A stretch of DNA of 33,304 nucleotides, taken from contig JAODNO010000372.1 of NCBI GenBank assembly GCA_025465235.1, forward strand, positions 1 to 33,304, written 5' to 3'. Both the position numbers and the translations under genes were made by a program. Position 1 is the stretch's first letter. Every line of letters starts with the position of its first letter. Origin of the DNA: Pseudonocardia sp. (GTDB lineage: Bacteria > Actinomycetota > Actinomycetes > Mycobacteriales > Pseudonocardiaceae). Positions 16,131-25,491 of the stretch are shown piece by piece. The notes beneath the pieces were generated by a model, which ran no database searches, was not told where the DNA came from, and worked only from the letters and a program-made list of their open reading frames with translations.

Positions 16131-16457
16131 TCGTCGTGATGTGCGGTCAGATGATGGGCCCAAGCTCGCGACGACCTCCGGTGAAGGCGTTGTGATCGAC
16201 ACCTCTTATCTTGCGTCCGACCGAGACGCCAGTCACGATGCGTACGTGGCCGCGCTCCGACTCACGCTTGAGCGCTTCTGGCCGTCCCGGCGGGGTTACG
16301 CATACGACGAATTCTGTCGCTGAGCGCTGCCTGGGGACGTGGCTCCCCATATCCCCATTGAGCGTTTCGTTCCGCCTGTCTTTCCACCCGCCCTGGCCTC
16401 GCTCCCCTCCCCGTAGTGGCCGCGGTGGCCGTCGCAGCCTCTTTGTGGAGTTCTCGA
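16131..16457. other. Intergenic region before the peptide-type ABC operon
   Basis: No convincing gene is seen. A hairpin-forming inverted repeat, TGGGGA (16332-16337) and TCCCCA (16344-16349), could be a weak terminator or operator. A 43-codon frame from the GTG at 16192 to 16323 has a possible binding site but no recognisable family. The promoter of the downstream operon should lie here, but I could not choose a -35/-10 pair. Confidence 0.4.
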
Positions 16458-18161
16458 ATGCCCCTGTCCGAACCCCGGTCCTGGCCGCACCTGCTGACGC
16501 GAGCGATGTCGCTCGCCGCCGTCGCGACGGTGCTCTCCGCCTGTAGCGCATCAGGCCTGTCGCAGCCTGCGCCGCCGCACGGCGACGCCCGAAACACCGC
16601 CGCGCCCGGCGAGGTCCTCAACGGCGGCGGCACCCCCGTCAAAGGTGGGACGCTGAAGATCTCGATGGCCGCCGACCCGCTGTGCCTCGACCCGCACTCG
16701 ATCTCCTCCGACACGGAGCAGATCCTGGGCCACCTTCAGTTCGACAACCTCACCTTCCTCAACGCGGACGGCTCCCCCGGTCCGTGGCTGGCGACGTCGT
16801 GGACGATCTCGCCAGACGGCCGGACCTACGTGTTCACGCTCAAGAAGGGGGTGACCTTCGCCGATGGCACCCCGTTCAACGCGCAGGCCGTGGTGGCCAA
16901 CTTCGCCCACATGCTCGACCCGAACACCCGATCGCCGCTGGCCGGCCCATACATCGCGCCCTACGCCAGCAGCACGGTGATCGACGACTACACGCTGCAG
17001 GTCAACCTCAAGTCCGCCTACAGCCCGTTCCTCAACGTGCTGGCCCAGGGCTGGCTCGGCATGGAGTCGCCGAAGGCGATCCAGGAGAGCACGCCGGCGC
17101 AGCTGTGCGCCCACCCGGTCGGCTCGGGGCCGTTCACCCTGACCAGCTACACCCCGAACGTCGGGGCCAGCTACGCCCGGCGCGCCGACTACGACTGGGG
17201 TCCCCCGGCGCTCGGCCAGACCGGCGCTGCCGATCTCGACGGCGTCGACCTGTCCTGGATCGGCCAGGACCCGGTCCGCTACAACTCGCTCATCAGCGGG
17301 CAGTACCAGCTCACCGGGTACCTCCCGCCGCAGAACGCCGCCGCGGTGCAGGCCAACTCGCAGTTCGTGTTCGAGGACGTCAACCGGATCGGCTGGCCCT
17401 TCACCTTCGACTTCAACACCTCGCGCGCACCGCTCGACGACATCAAGGTGCGAAAGGCGATCGTCGAGGGGGTGGACGTCAACGCGATCGTGCAGACGTC
17501 GCAGTTCGGTCAGCGTGGTGTGGCGCGCAGCTACCTCGACTCGGTCACCGAGTTCTACGACCCGTCGGTCCAGCTCCCGGCCTACAACGTGCAGGACGCC
17601 AACGCCCTGCTGGACGGCGCAGGCTGGGCGAGTAGGAACGCCGCGGGCTTCCGCACGAAGAACGGCCAGGAGCTCGACCTGAAGCTCCCGGTGTCCAACG
17701 CGACGACCGTCAGCCCGGTGTACGACCTCCTACAGGCTCAGCTCAAGACGCTCGGCGTCAACCTGCAGGTCGAGGTGCAGCCGCAGACCCAGGTCACCAC
17801 CCGCCGCTACGCCGGTGACTACGACCTGCTCTCCGGCGTGTGGCACACCAACACGCCGGACGTGCTCTCCATCAAGTACGCCTCCAGCCAGATTCCGAAC
17901 AGCGCGCACCTGGGCCAGAACCTCGCCCGCCTGTCGGACCCCACGCTCGACAGGGTGCTCCAACGAAGCAGGGAGACGACGGACCGGACGGAGCTGGCGT
18001 CGCTGTACTCGCAGGCGCAGAAGCAGCTCGTCTCGGACGTGCCCGGCCTGCCCGTGTACCAGAACACGGTGCTGTGGGCGTTTGACAAGAAATTGCACAA
18101 CGTCATCGTGAACACCTCGCACGGCACTCCGCTCCTCACCTACGCGTGGCTGGTTCCCTGA
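16458..18161 (+). CDS. Family 5 (oligopeptide/nickel-type) ABC substrate-binding lipoprotein
   Basis: The 567-residue protein is a cluster C extracellular solute-binding protein. A lipoprotein signal ends at the lipobox LSAC with C29. Family blocks are GGTLKISMAADPLCLDPH, WTISPDGRTYVFTLKKGVTF and ADGTPFNAQAVVANF. Proteins of this type bind peptides, nickel chelates, opines, glycosides and many other ligands. The ATG at 16458 is preceded by GGAG at seven bases; an upstream GTG at 16416 would add residues before the signal. The permease gene begins in a TGATG overlap. The downstream flavin monooxygenase suggests an uncommon ligand rather than simple peptides. Confidence 0.93.
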   Translation: MPLSEPRSWPHLLTRAMSLAAVATVLSACSASGLSQPAPPHGDARNTAAPGEVLNGGGTPVKGGTLKISMAADPLCLDPHSISSDTEQILGHLQFDNLTFLNADGSPGPWLATSWTISPDGRTYVFTLKKGVTFADGTPFNAQAVVANFAHMLDPNTRSPLAGPYIAPYASSTVIDDYTLQVNLKSAYSPFLNVLAQGWLGMESPKAIQESTPAQLCAHPVGSGPFTLTSYTPNVGASYARRADYDWGPPALGQTGAADLDGVDLSWIGQDPVRYNSLISGQYQLTGYLPPQNAAAVQANSQFVFEDVNRIGWPFTFDFNTSRAPLDDIKVRKAIVEGVDVNAIVQTSQFGQRGVARSYLDSVTEFYDPSVQLPAYNVQDANALLDGAGWASRNAAGFRTKNGQELDLKLPVSNATTVSPVYDLLQAQLKTLGVNLQVEVQPQTQVTTRRYAGDYDLLSGVWHTNTPDVLSIKYASSQIPNSAHLGQNLARLSDPTLDRVLQRSRETTDRTELASLYSQAQKQLVSDVPGLPVYQNTVLWAFDKKLHNVIVNTSHGTPLLTYAWLVP

Positions 18162-19102
18162 TGCGGGCGAAGCTTCTCGCCGAGCGGATCGGTTGGCGGA
18201 TGATCGCCGGCGTCGGCGTGCTGTGGGGCGCCGCGACGGCGGCTTTCTTCACCCTGCACGGGACGGCGGGCGACGCGGCGCTCTCGACCGTCGCCGGGCA
18301 GGGCGCCGATCCGACGCAGGCGGTGCTCGACCAGGTCCGCCGCGACTACGGCCTGGACCTGCCGCTGTGGCGGCAGTACGTCGACTATCTCGGTCAGCTG
18401 CTGCACGGCGATCTCGGGGAGTCATACCAGCAGCGGCTTCCGGTCGCGCAAGCGATCGAGGCACAGCTCGGCCAGACAGTGCAGCTGGCCGCCGGCGCGA
18501 TCGTCATCGCGCTGGTGCTCGCCGTCGGGGTGGGTGTCCTGACGGCGAAGCGCCGCCGCTGGGTCCGGGCCACCACGACGGGGGTGGAGCTCCTGCTCGC
18601 CTCGACGCCGACGTTCGTGATCGGCCTCGTCCTGCTCATCGTCTTCTCCATAGGGCTCCACCTGTTCCCGGTCTCCGGCCAGGACGGGCTCCGGTCCCTG
18701 GTGCTGCCCACGTTCACGCTGGCGTTGCCCGTCACGGCGATCCTTTCGCAGGTGCTGCGCTCGGAGCTGGAGGACGTGCTGGAGCAGCCGTTCATCCTGA
18801 CCGCACGCGCCCGCGGCATGCGGGACGTGGCGGTCCGGTTCCGGCACGCGTTGCGGCACGCGGCGATCCAGCTGGTGACCATGTCCGGCTACATCATCGG
18901 CGGCCTGCTCGGCGGCACCGTGATCACCGAGTCGCTGTTCAACCGGCAGGGCATCGGCCAGCTGATGCTCGTCGCCACCACCAACAAGGACATCCCGCTG
19001 GTGGTCGGGGTGGTCATCTTCTGCGCGCTCGTCTACGTCGTCGTCAACCTCGTCGTCGACATCCTGTACACGGTCATCGATCCTCGGGTGGTGACTCGAT
19101 GA
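18161..19102 (+). CDS. Oligopeptide-type ABC transporter permease (DppB family)
   Basis: The 313-residue protein starts at the ATG that overlaps the preceding stop (TGATG). The N-terminus carries one membrane helix followed by an extracytoplasmic loop with DYGLDLPLWRQYVDYLGQLL, usual for DppB. Five more hydrophobic segments follow, with the cytoplasmic coupling helix in LTARARGMRDVAVRFRHALR. The C-terminal pattern VVNLVVDILYTVIDPR is diagnostic of this family. It forms the membrane channel with the next gene. Confidence 0.94.
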   Translation: MRAKLLAERIGWRMIAGVGVLWGAATAAFFTLHGTAGDAALSTVAGQGADPTQAVLDQVRRDYGLDLPLWRQYVDYLGQLLHGDLGESYQQRLPVAQAIEAQLGQTVQLAAGAIVIALVLAVGVGVLTAKRRRWVRATTTGVELLLASTPTFVIGLVLLIVFSIGLHLFPVSGQDGLRSLVLPTFTLALPVTAILSQVLRSELEDVLEQPFILTARARGMRDVAVRFRHALRHAAIQLVTMSGYIIGGLLGGTVITESLFNRQGIGQLMLVATTNKDIPLVVGVVIFCALVYVVVNLVVDILYTVIDPRVVTR

Positions 19103-19965
19103 CCACGACGGCCCACCTCCCGGCACCTCGGGGCGTGTGGCTGCGCAGTCGCCTGCCGCGGCCCGGCATCGTGCTGGCAGCGCTCTTCCTGCTGGTCGTA
19201 GCCGTCGCCGCGGTCGTGCCAGGGCTGCTCGCGGCCCAGGATCCGCTCGCCATCGGCACCGATCCCGGTTTCCTCCCACCATTCGCCTCGACCGCCCACC
19301 TGCTCGGCACCGACCAGGAGGGGCGGGACGTGTTGAGCCGGCTTGCGCACGGCACCGCGCCCTCACTCGTGATGGGCCTCGGGGCCACCGGCATCGCCGT
19401 GATCGGCGGCGCCGTCCTCGGCCTGCTCGCCGGCCTGGGCAGCCGAGCCACCGAGGCCGTGGTCATGCGCGTGCTCGACGTCGTGCTGGCCATCCCCGAG
19501 CTGCTGCTCGCGCTGATCGTGATCGCCCTGCTCGGCACCGGCACCGAGCACGCCCTGCTCGCGGTCGGAGTGGCGACGATCCCCTATTACTCGCGGATGG
19601 TTCGCGCGCAGACCCACGTGGTGCGCCGATCGGGATACGTCGAGGCGGCCACCGGCCTCGGCATCCACCAGGCGAGCGTGATCTGGCGGCATGTGTTGCC
19701 GAACGCGATCAAGCCCGTCCTGGTGCTGGCAACCATCGGCGTCGGCACGGCGATCGCGGTAGGAGCCTCCCTCAGTTTCCTCGGGCTCGGCGCACAACCG
19801 CCCGCGCCGGAATGGGGAAGCATGCTCGCCGCCGGCGTCCAGTACATCTCGGTCGACTGGATGCTGGTCGCGATCCCCGCCGTGGTGATCACCCTGACCG
19901 TGCTGTCGGTGACGGTGCTGGGCCAGGATCTGCGTCGACGGGCCGAAGGAAGGACTGCCCGATGA
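19099..19965 (+). CDS. Oligopeptide-type ABC transporter permease (DppC family)
   Basis: The 288-residue protein starts in an ATGA overlap with the DppB-type gene. Typical features are one N-terminal membrane helix, then HLLGTDQEGRDVLSRLAHG, the coupling block YVEAATGLGIHQASVIWRHV with LPN after it, and the C-terminal LSFLGLGAQPPAPEWGSML. It pairs with the upstream permease. It ends in an ATGA overlap with the ATPase gene, so the three are tightly coupled. Confidence 0.94.
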   Translation: MTTTAHLPAPRGVWLRSRLPRPGIVLAALFLLVVAVAAVVPGLLAAQDPLAIGTDPGFLPPFASTAHLLGTDQEGRDVLSRLAHGTAPSLVMGLGATGIAVIGGAVLGLLAGLGSRATEAVVMRVLDVVLAIPELLLALIVIALLGTGTEHALLAVGVATIPYYSRMVRAQTHVVRRSGYVEAATGLGIHQASVIWRHVLPNAIKPVLVLATIGVGTAIAVGASLSFLGLGAQPPAPEWGSMLAAGVQYISVDWMLVAIPAVVITLTVLSVTVLGQDLRRRAEGRTAR

Positions 19966-21617
19966 CCCCGCTCCTGGAGGTCGAGAACCTGCGGGTGCGA
20001 TTCGGTTCGCGCAAGGCGGGCCCGGTGGTCGACGGGATCTCCTTCACCCTCTCCCGCGGCGAGTGCCTCGCGCTCGTCGGCGAGTCCGGATCGGGCAAGA
20101 GCGTCACCGCGCGCACGCTCGTCGGTCTCACCGGCGCAGGCTCCCTCGTCGAGAAGGACCGGCTGCGGTTCGACGGGGAGGACGCCGCCCGGTTCTCCGA
20201 ACGCACGTGGCGGCGAGTCCGCGGCAGCCGGATCGGCTTCGTGATGCAGGACGCACTGTCGTCGCTGGACTCGCTACGTCCGGTCGGGCGCGAGATCGCC
20301 GAGCCGCTGCGCCTGCACGAGTCGCTCACCAGAGCCCAGCGTGAGCAGCGAGTGCTCGAGCTGCTCGACTCGGTGGGGGTGCCGGAGCCGGAGTTCCGGT
20401 CCGGCCAGTACCCCCACGAGCTCTCCGGCGGCCTGCGGCAGCGGGCGCTGATCGCCTCCGCGATCGCTTGCGACCCCGAGCTGGTGATCGCCGACGAACC
20501 CACCACTGCGCTGGACGCCACCGTGGCCGCGCAGGTGATCGCCCTGCTCAACCAACTCAAGACCAGCAACAGGGCGTTGCTGATGATCAGCCACGACCTG
20601 GCGGTCGTGTCCACACTCGCCGATCGCGTCGCTGTCATGCGGGCCGGCACAATCGTCGAGGAGGGCAGCGCCGCGCAAGTGTTGCGGGACCCTCAGCACC
20701 CCTACACGCGCGAACTGCTGGCCGCCGTGCCCTCGGCAGCCACCCGGCACTCCCGGCTCAGCCCGGGGCCCCCACTCGCTGTGCGCGATCGTTCGGCCGT
20801 CAGGCCCCGCGAACGCCCGGCACCGGGCACCGTGCTGATCGAGGCCGAAGGACTGCGCAAGTCGTTCAAGGGGCGCGACGGCCGTGCGCGGGCCGCGGTC
20901 GACGACGTGTCGTTCGTCCTCGCGGCGGGCGAGACCCTGGGCATTGTCGGCGAGTCCGGGTCGGGCAAGACCACCACCGCCCGGATCGTGCTCGGGCTGG
21001 ACACCCCCGACAGCGGTACCGTGCGGCTGCGCGGCCGTCCCTGGCTGGACCTGACCGCGGCGGAACGCCGCGCCGAACGCCGGCACCTGCAGGTGATCTA
21101 CCAGGACCCGCTCGGCTCGTTCGATCCGCGCTACACGGTCCACCGCGTGCTCGTCGAGGCCCTGAGGGTGGCGGGAATCGAGCGCGGCGCTCAGCTGCGG
21201 GCTCGCCTGCGCGAGCTGCTCGAGCTGGTACAGCTCCCGGCCGACCTGCTCGACCGCCGTCCGATCGAGCTCTCCGGCGGCCAACGTCAGCGAGTGGCGA
21301 TCGCCCGAGCGCTGGCCCCCGATCCCGAAGTCATCGTCTGCGACGAGCCGGTCTCGGCGCTGGACGTGTCGGTGCAGGCCAGGATCCTCGACCTGCTGGC
21401 CGATCTGCAGCGGGAGCTGGGTCTCGCCTACCTCTTCATCTCGCACGACCTCGGGGTGATCCACCACCTCAGCGACCGGGTCCTGGTGATGAAGGACGGC
21501 GCCGTGGTCGAGTCCGGCCCGGCCGACGAGGTCTTCGCCCATCCCACCGACCCGTACACGAAGGCACTGCTCAACGCCGTACCACGGCTGGCAATCGTTG
21601 GAGCGCAAGATGACTGA
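19962..21617 (+). CDS. Fused double ABC ATPase (DppD-DppF type)
   Basis: This 551-residue protein carries two complete nucleotide-binding domains in one chain. The first (about 1-265) has Walker A GESGSGKS, signature LSGGLRQR and Walker B ELVIADEPTTALD. The second (about 290-545) has GESGSGKT, LSGGQRQR and VIVCDEPVSALD. Each ends with the oligopeptide-type tail block HPYTRELLAAVP or DPYTKALLNAVP. In E. coli the same work is done by two separate proteins; fusion is common in actinobacteria. It energises the permease pair above. The monooxygenase gene overlaps its end by eight bases. Confidence 0.95.
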   Translation: MTPLLEVENLRVRFGSRKAGPVVDGISFTLSRGECLALVGESGSGKSVTARTLVGLTGAGSLVEKDRLRFDGEDAARFSERTWRRVRGSRIGFVMQDALSSLDSLRPVGREIAEPLRLHESLTRAQREQRVLELLDSVGVPEPEFRSGQYPHELSGGLRQRALIASAIACDPELVIADEPTTALDATVAAQVIALLNQLKTSNRALLMISHDLAVVSTLADRVAVMRAGTIVEEGSAAQVLRDPQHPYTRELLAAVPSAATRHSRLSPGPPLAVRDRSAVRPRERPAPGTVLIEAEGLRKSFKGRDGRARAAVDDVSFVLAAGETLGIVGESGSGKTTTARIVLGLDTPDSGTVRLRGRPWLDLTAAERRAERRHLQVIYQDPLGSFDPRYTVHRVLVEALRVAGIERGAQLRARLRELLELVQLPADLLDRRPIELSGGQRQRVAIARALAPDPEVIVCDEPVSALDVSVQARILDLLADLQRELGLAYLFISHDLGVIHHLSDRVLVMKDGAVVESGPADEVFAHPTDPYTKALLNAVPRLAIVGAQDD

Positions 21618-22977
21618 GCCGAAGAAACTGCACGTCAACCTGTTCGAGATGAACTGCGTCGGTCACATCTCCCACGGGCTGTGGGTCCACCCGGACAACA
21701 ACCGGCACCGGTTCAACGACATCGAGTTCTGGATGGAGCTCGCCCAACTGCTGGAGTACGGCACCTTCGACGCGGTGTTCCTCGCCGACGTGATCGGCAC
21801 CTACGACGGGTTCCGGGGCGGGCCGGAGACCGCAATCAGCGAAGCCGTGCAGATCCCCAACAACGACCCGCTGCTCGTGATACCGGCGATGGCCGCGGTG
21901 ACCAAAGGCCTCGGATTCGCGGCGACCTTCTCCACCACCTACGAACCACCGTTCGCCTTCGCCCGCCGGATGAGCACCCTCGACCACCTCACCAAGGGCC
22001 GCGTCGCGTGGAACATCGTGACCTCCTACCTCCCCAACGCGGCCCGTAACTTCGGGCTCCCCGACGAGATCGACCACGACCAGCGCTATCAGATCGCCGA
22101 CGAGTACCTCGATGTCCTCTACAAGCTCTGGGAAGGCTCGTGGGACGACGACGCCGTCGTCCAGGACCGGGAGAACCGCGTCTACACCGACCCCAAGAAG
22201 GTCCGCTACATCAATCATGTCGGCAAGCACTACCGAGTGGCCGGACCTCACCTCTCGCAGCCCTCACGGCAGCGCACCCCGGTGCTCTACCAGGCCGGCA
22301 GCTCCGAGGCGGGACGCGCGTTCGGCGGCCGGCACGCCGAAGCCGTATTCATCGGGGGAAACTCGCTCGAGAACACCCGATCGTCCATCGACAGCTACCG
22401 CGCCCAAGCAGAGGTTAACGGTCGCGACCCGCGCCACCTGAAGTTCATGGCCGGCGCGGCCGTCATCGTCGGACGGACCGACGACGACGTCGCCCGCAAG
22501 GTCGACGAATTCAACCGCCTGCGCAGCGTCGACGGCTACCTCGCCCACTCCGGCGCAGGCCTCGACTGGACCCGCTACTCGTCGGACACCCGCGTCGGCG
22601 AGATCATCGCTCGCAAGGACCCCGGCTACCAACGACTCATTCGGCAGTACACCCCGGAGCAGACCGTCGGTGACGTCCTCGGTCGGGTGGGAACCTTCGA
22701 CCGCGGGCCCTTCTTCGTCGCCGGCACCCCGCAGGTCGTGGCCGACGCGATCGAGACGTGGCTCGACGACGGTGGCATCGACGGAATCAACCTGCGCCAG
22801 TTCCTGACTCCGGGCACCGCCGAGGACTTCATCGAGCTCGTGGTACCCGAACTCCGCCGCAGAGGCCGCTACCGAGAGTCCTACGAGGACGGCGAGACGC
22901 TGCGCGAGCGGCTGTTCGGCCTGGGCAATGCGCGCCTGCTCACCGACCACCCCGGCACCCGGCACCGCCGCCTCTGA
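21610..22977 (+). CDS. NtaA/SnaA/DszA-type flavin-dependent monooxygenase
   Basis: The 455-residue protein is a class C (bacterial-luciferase-like) monooxygenase of the NtaA/SnaA/DszA branch, which uses reduced FMN supplied by a separate reductase. Recognisable blocks are EFWMELAQLLEYGTFDAVFL, FAFARRMSTLDHLTKGRVAW with NIVTS, and the late VLYQAGSSEAGRAFGGRHAE. Relatives oxidise aminopolycarboxylates, sulfones and polyether-like compounds. No flavin reductase is in this window. The ATG at 21610, eight bases inside the ATPase gene, has GGAG six bases upstream. Coupling to an oligopeptide-type importer suggests that it oxidises the imported compound. Confidence 0.92.
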   Translation: MTEPKKLHVNLFEMNCVGHISHGLWVHPDNNRHRFNDIEFWMELAQLLEYGTFDAVFLADVIGTYDGFRGGPETAISEAVQIPNNDPLLVIPAMAAVTKGLGFAATFSTTYEPPFAFARRMSTLDHLTKGRVAWNIVTSYLPNAARNFGLPDEIDHDQRYQIADEYLDVLYKLWEGSWDDDAVVQDRENRVYTDPKKVRYINHVGKHYRVAGPHLSQPSRQRTPVLYQAGSSEAGRAFGGRHAEAVFIGGNSLENTRSSIDSYRAQAEVNGRDPRHLKFMAGAAVIVGRTDDDVARKVDEFNRLRSVDGYLAHSGAGLDWTRYSSDTRVGEIIARKDPGYQRLIRQYTPEQTVGDVLGRVGTFDRGPFFVAGTPQVVADAIETWLDDGGIDGINLRQFLTPGTAEDFIELVVPELRRRGRYRESYEDGETLRERLFGLGNARLLTDHPGTRHRRL

Positions 22978-23184
22978 ACAACGGTCAGGAGCGCGACTCC
23001 GCCCTGGACAGGCCGTGGACGGACGTCGGTGTGCAGTAGCCGGCAGATCCCCGGACGGTGCTGGATCGCCTCCGGCCAGGCCCAGGCGCCCGAGCTTCAT
23101 CGGCGGGGCTCCTTGGTCAGAGAGATCCGACGTACCGCGGCAGAACCTTCCTCTCGACGCCGCCAGATTGAGACCTTGCGCCTA
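22978..23184. other. Intergenic region upstream of the fucose operon promoter
   Basis: No gene is seen. Open frames here read as low-complexity shadows. The functional part of this gap, the promoter and operator, lies at its right end and is listed separately. Confidence 0.5.
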
Positions 23185-23214
23185 TTGACGGTGCAGACAT
23201 CGGATGTCTAGCGT
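23185..23214 (+). promoter_or_regulatory. Predicted promoter of the fucose operon
   Basis: TTGACG (23185-23190) and TAGCGT (23209-23214) are separated by 18 bases. A start of transcription near 23221 leaves a leader of about 23 bases with AGAAAGG as ribosome binding site before the GTG at 23244. The spacer contains a perfect palindrome, so binding there would block polymerase. Confidence 0.6.
23195..23209. promoter_or_regulatory. Palindromic operator (AGACATC-G-GATGTCT)
   Basis: This perfect 7+1+7 inverted repeat lies exactly between the predicted -35 and -10 boxes of the L-fuconate dehydratase operon. The core ACATCGGATGT suits a GntR/FCD-type repressor. It shares the pattern A-(T/C)-ATC-(A/G)-GAT-(A/G)-T with the operator in front of the GntR gene at 8732-8744. 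No regulator gene is encoded beside this operon. Confidence 0.65.
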
Positions 23215-23243
23215 GAGCGCGCACTCGGCAGAAAGGGCTGCGC

Positions 23244-24530
23244 GTGAGCCGCATCACCACTCTGGAGACCGCGGACGTGCGGTTCCCGACCTCGCTCCTG
23301 TTGGACGGTTCGGACGCGATGAACCCCGACCCGGACTACTCCGCCGCCTACGTCCAGATCCACACCGACGCCGCGGACGGGCTCGTGGGGCACGGGTTCG
23401 TCTTCACCATCGGCCGCGGCAACGACGTGCAGGTGGCCGCGATCGAGGCACTGGCAGGCCACCTCGTCGGCCGGGACGTGGAGGCGCTGCTCGCCGACAT
23501 GGGCGCCACCTGGCGGGAGCTGGTGCACGACTCGCAGCTGCGCTGGCTGGGCCCGGAGAAGGGCGTCATGCACATGGCGATCGGCGCGGTCGTCAACGCG
23601 ATGTGGGACCTCCTGGCCAAACGTGAGGGCAGGCCGCTGTGGCAGGTGCTCGCGGCGATGACCCCGGAGCAGCTGGTCGAACTGGTCGACTTCCGCTACC
23701 TCACCGACGCGCTCACCCGCGACGAGGCGCTGCAGATTCTGCACGCGGCCGAGCCGGGCCGCAGCGAGCGCGAGGCGCAACTGCTGCGCGACGGCTACCC
23801 CGCCTACACCACCACGCCCGGCTGGCTCGGCTACGACGACGAGAAGCTCGCCCGGCTGTGCCACGAGGCCGTCGCGGAGGGGTTCTCGCAGATCAAGCTG
23901 AAGGTGGGCGGCGACCTCGCCGACGACGTGCGCCGCCTCGGCATCGCCCGCGACGCCGTCGGCCCGGACATCCGGATCGCCGTGGACGCCAACCAGCGCT
24001 GGGACGTCGACGTCGCAGTCGCCTGGATCAAGGAGCTGGCCGGCTTCGACCTCGCCTGGGTCGAGGAGCCCACCAGCCCGGACGACGTGCTGGGGCACAC
24101 CGCGATCGCGCGGGGCATCAGGCCGGTGCCGGTCGCCACCGGCGAGCACATGGCCAACCGCGTGATGTTCAAGCAGTTCCTCCAGCACGACGCGCTGCAG
24201 GTGCTGCAGATCGACGCCACGCGAGTGGCAGGCGTCAACGAGAACGTGGCGATCCTGCTGCTCGCGGCCAAGTTCGGGGTACCGGTGTGCCCGCACGCGG
24301 GCGGGGTGGGCCTCTGCGAGGCGGTGCAGCACCTTGCGATGTTCGACTTCGTCGCCGTGTCCGGCAGCCTCGACGGCCGAATGATCGAGTTCGTCGACCA
24401 CCTGCACGAGCACTTCGTCACCCCGGTCGATGTGCGGGACGGCCGCTACCGCGCGCCGACCTCCCCAGGGGCAGGCACCGAGATGCGAAGCGGCTCCCTC
24501 GCCGGGCACTCGGTCGGGTCCGGTGGCTGA
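23244..24530 (+). CDS. L-fuconate dehydratase (enolase superfamily)
   Basis: This 428-residue protein belongs to the mandelate-racemase branch of the enolase superfamily and looks like L-fuconate dehydratase, which converts L-fuconate to 2-keto-3-deoxy-L-fuconate. The KxK pair K218/K220 lies in IKLKVGG. The metal ligands are D248 (VDANQRWD), E274 (VEEPTSPDD) and E301 (ATGEHMANR), and the general base is H351 (CPHAGGVGL). The N-terminal [20 protein letters not shown] is typical of this subgroup and its vertebrate relatives. It is the first gene of the operon. The next genes encode a sugar dehydrogenase and lactonase/mutarotase remnants, which support deoxysugar catabolism. Confidence 0.92.
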   Translation: MSRITTLETADVRFPTSLLLDGSDAMNPDPDYSAAYVQIHTDAADGLVGHGFVFTIGRGNDVQVAAIEALAGHLVGRDVEALLADMGATWRELVHDSQLRWLGPEKGVMHMAIGAVVNAMWDLLAKREGRPLWQVLAAMTPEQLVELVDFRYLTDALTRDEALQILHAAEPGRSEREAQLLRDGYPAYTTTPGWLGYDDEKLARLCHEAVAEGFSQIKLKVGGDLADDVRRLGIARDAVGPDIRIAVDANQRWDVDVAVAWIKELAGFDLAWVEEPTSPDDVLGHTAIARGIRPVPVATGEHMANRVMFKQFLQHDALQVLQIDATRVAGVNENVAILLLAAKFGVPVCPHAGGVGLCEAVQHLAMFDFVAVSGSLDGRMIEFVDHLHEHFVTPVDVRDGRYRAPTSPGAGTEMRSGSLAGHSVGSGG

Positions 24531-25491
24531 CGTGGGGGCCGGGGTGCCCCTCGGGCCGCTCGGGTTCGGCGGCGGGAACCTCGGCAACGTCTTCCAGGCG
24601 ATGAGCGACGAGACCGCCATGGCCGTGCTGGACGCGGCCTGGGACAGCGGCATCCGCTACTTCGATACCGCTCCGCACTACGGGCTCGGGCTTGCCGAGC
24701 GGCGGCTCGGTGCGTTCCTCGCCGGCAAGCCGCGCGACGAGTATGTCGTGTCGACGAAGGCGGGCCGGCTGCTGCTGCCGAGCCCGGAAACATCGGACAG
24801 GTTCGACGACGAGGGTCAGTTCGCTGTCCCGGCCGACCTGAAGAGGGTGTGGGACTTCTCCGCCGACGGCGTGCGGCGCAGCCTGGAGGAGTCGCTGGAG
24901 CGGCTCGGGCTCGACGCCGTCGATGTGCTGTTCCTGCACGACCCGGACGAGCACGACCTCGACCCGTCGATCGAGACCGGCGTGCCGGCCGTCGTGGCGT
25001 TGCGTGAGGAGGGGCTGGTCAGGGCTGTCGGCATCGGCTCGAAGTCCACGGATGCGCTGCTTGCGGGCGTGCGCACGGGTGGGCTGGACCTGCTCATGGT
25101 GGCCGGCCGGTACACGCTCCTGGAGCAGCCCGCTGTGGACGAGCTGATACCGGAGTGCCGCGAGCAGGGGGTGGACATCGTGGTTGCGGGCGCGTTCAAC
25201 TCCGGGATCCTGTCGTCCTCCCAGCCGGGCGCGGGGGCGCGCTACGAGTACGGTGCCGCCCCGCCCGAGGTGGTCGCGCGGGCGCATCGGCTCGCCGAGG
25301 TCTGCACCGAGCACGGCGTGGAGCTGCCCGTCGCCGCGCTGCAGTTCCCGCTCCGCGAGCCGGTGGTGCGTTCTGTGGTGATCGGGGCCACCGAGCCGGA
25401 GCACGTGCGTGAGAACGTGCGGCGCATCGCCGAACCCGTGCCCGACGAGCTGTGGCAGCACCTTGTCGCCGAAGCGCTGGTGCGCCCATGA
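24523..25491 (+). CDS. Aldo-keto reductase, probable L-fucose (aldose) 1-dehydrogenase
   Basis: The 322-residue protein has the aldo-keto reductase catalytic tetrad: D48 and Y53 in [19 protein letters not shown]79 in VVSTKAGR, and H139 in [13 protein letters not shown]. The family context (next to L-fuconate dehydratase, a lactonase and FucU) fits D-threo-aldose/L-fucose 1-dehydrogenase, the first step from L-fucose to its lactone. The GTG at 24523 lies eight bases inside the dehydratase gene and is in frame with the conserved [15 protein letters not shown] start; a second GTG at 24532 is possible. The stop overlaps the lactonase start by ATGA. Confidence 0.9.
   Translation: MADVGAGVPLGPLGFGGGNLGNVFQAMSDETAMAVLDAAWDSGIRYFDTAPHYGLGLAERRLGAFLAGKPRDEYVVSTKAGRLLLPSPETSDRFDDEGQFAVPADLKRVWDFSADGVRRSLEESLERLGLDAVDVLFLHDPDEHDLDPSIETGVPAVVALREEGLVRAVGIGSKSTDALLAGVRTGGLDLLMVAGRYTLLEQPAVDELIPECREQGVDIVVAGAFNSGILSSSQPGAGARYEYGAAPPEVVARAHRLAEVCTEHGVELPVAALQFPLREPVVRSVVIGATEPEHVRENVRRIAEPVPDELWQHLVAEALVRP

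Noticed and set aside
16192-16323. 43-codon frame starting at a GTG, ending YAYDEFCR
   Set aside because: Possible binding site but no family match, no conserved neighbours and no codon signal strong enough to call a gene.
16332-16349. Inverted repeat TGGGGA / TCCCCA
   Set aside because: Only six base pairs; could be a weak terminator or chance in GC-rich DNA, so not called as a feature of its own.
18193-19098. Upstream extension of the DppC-type frame across the DppB gene
   Set aside because: The extension is arginine/proline-rich nonsense; the family begins at the ATG at 19099.
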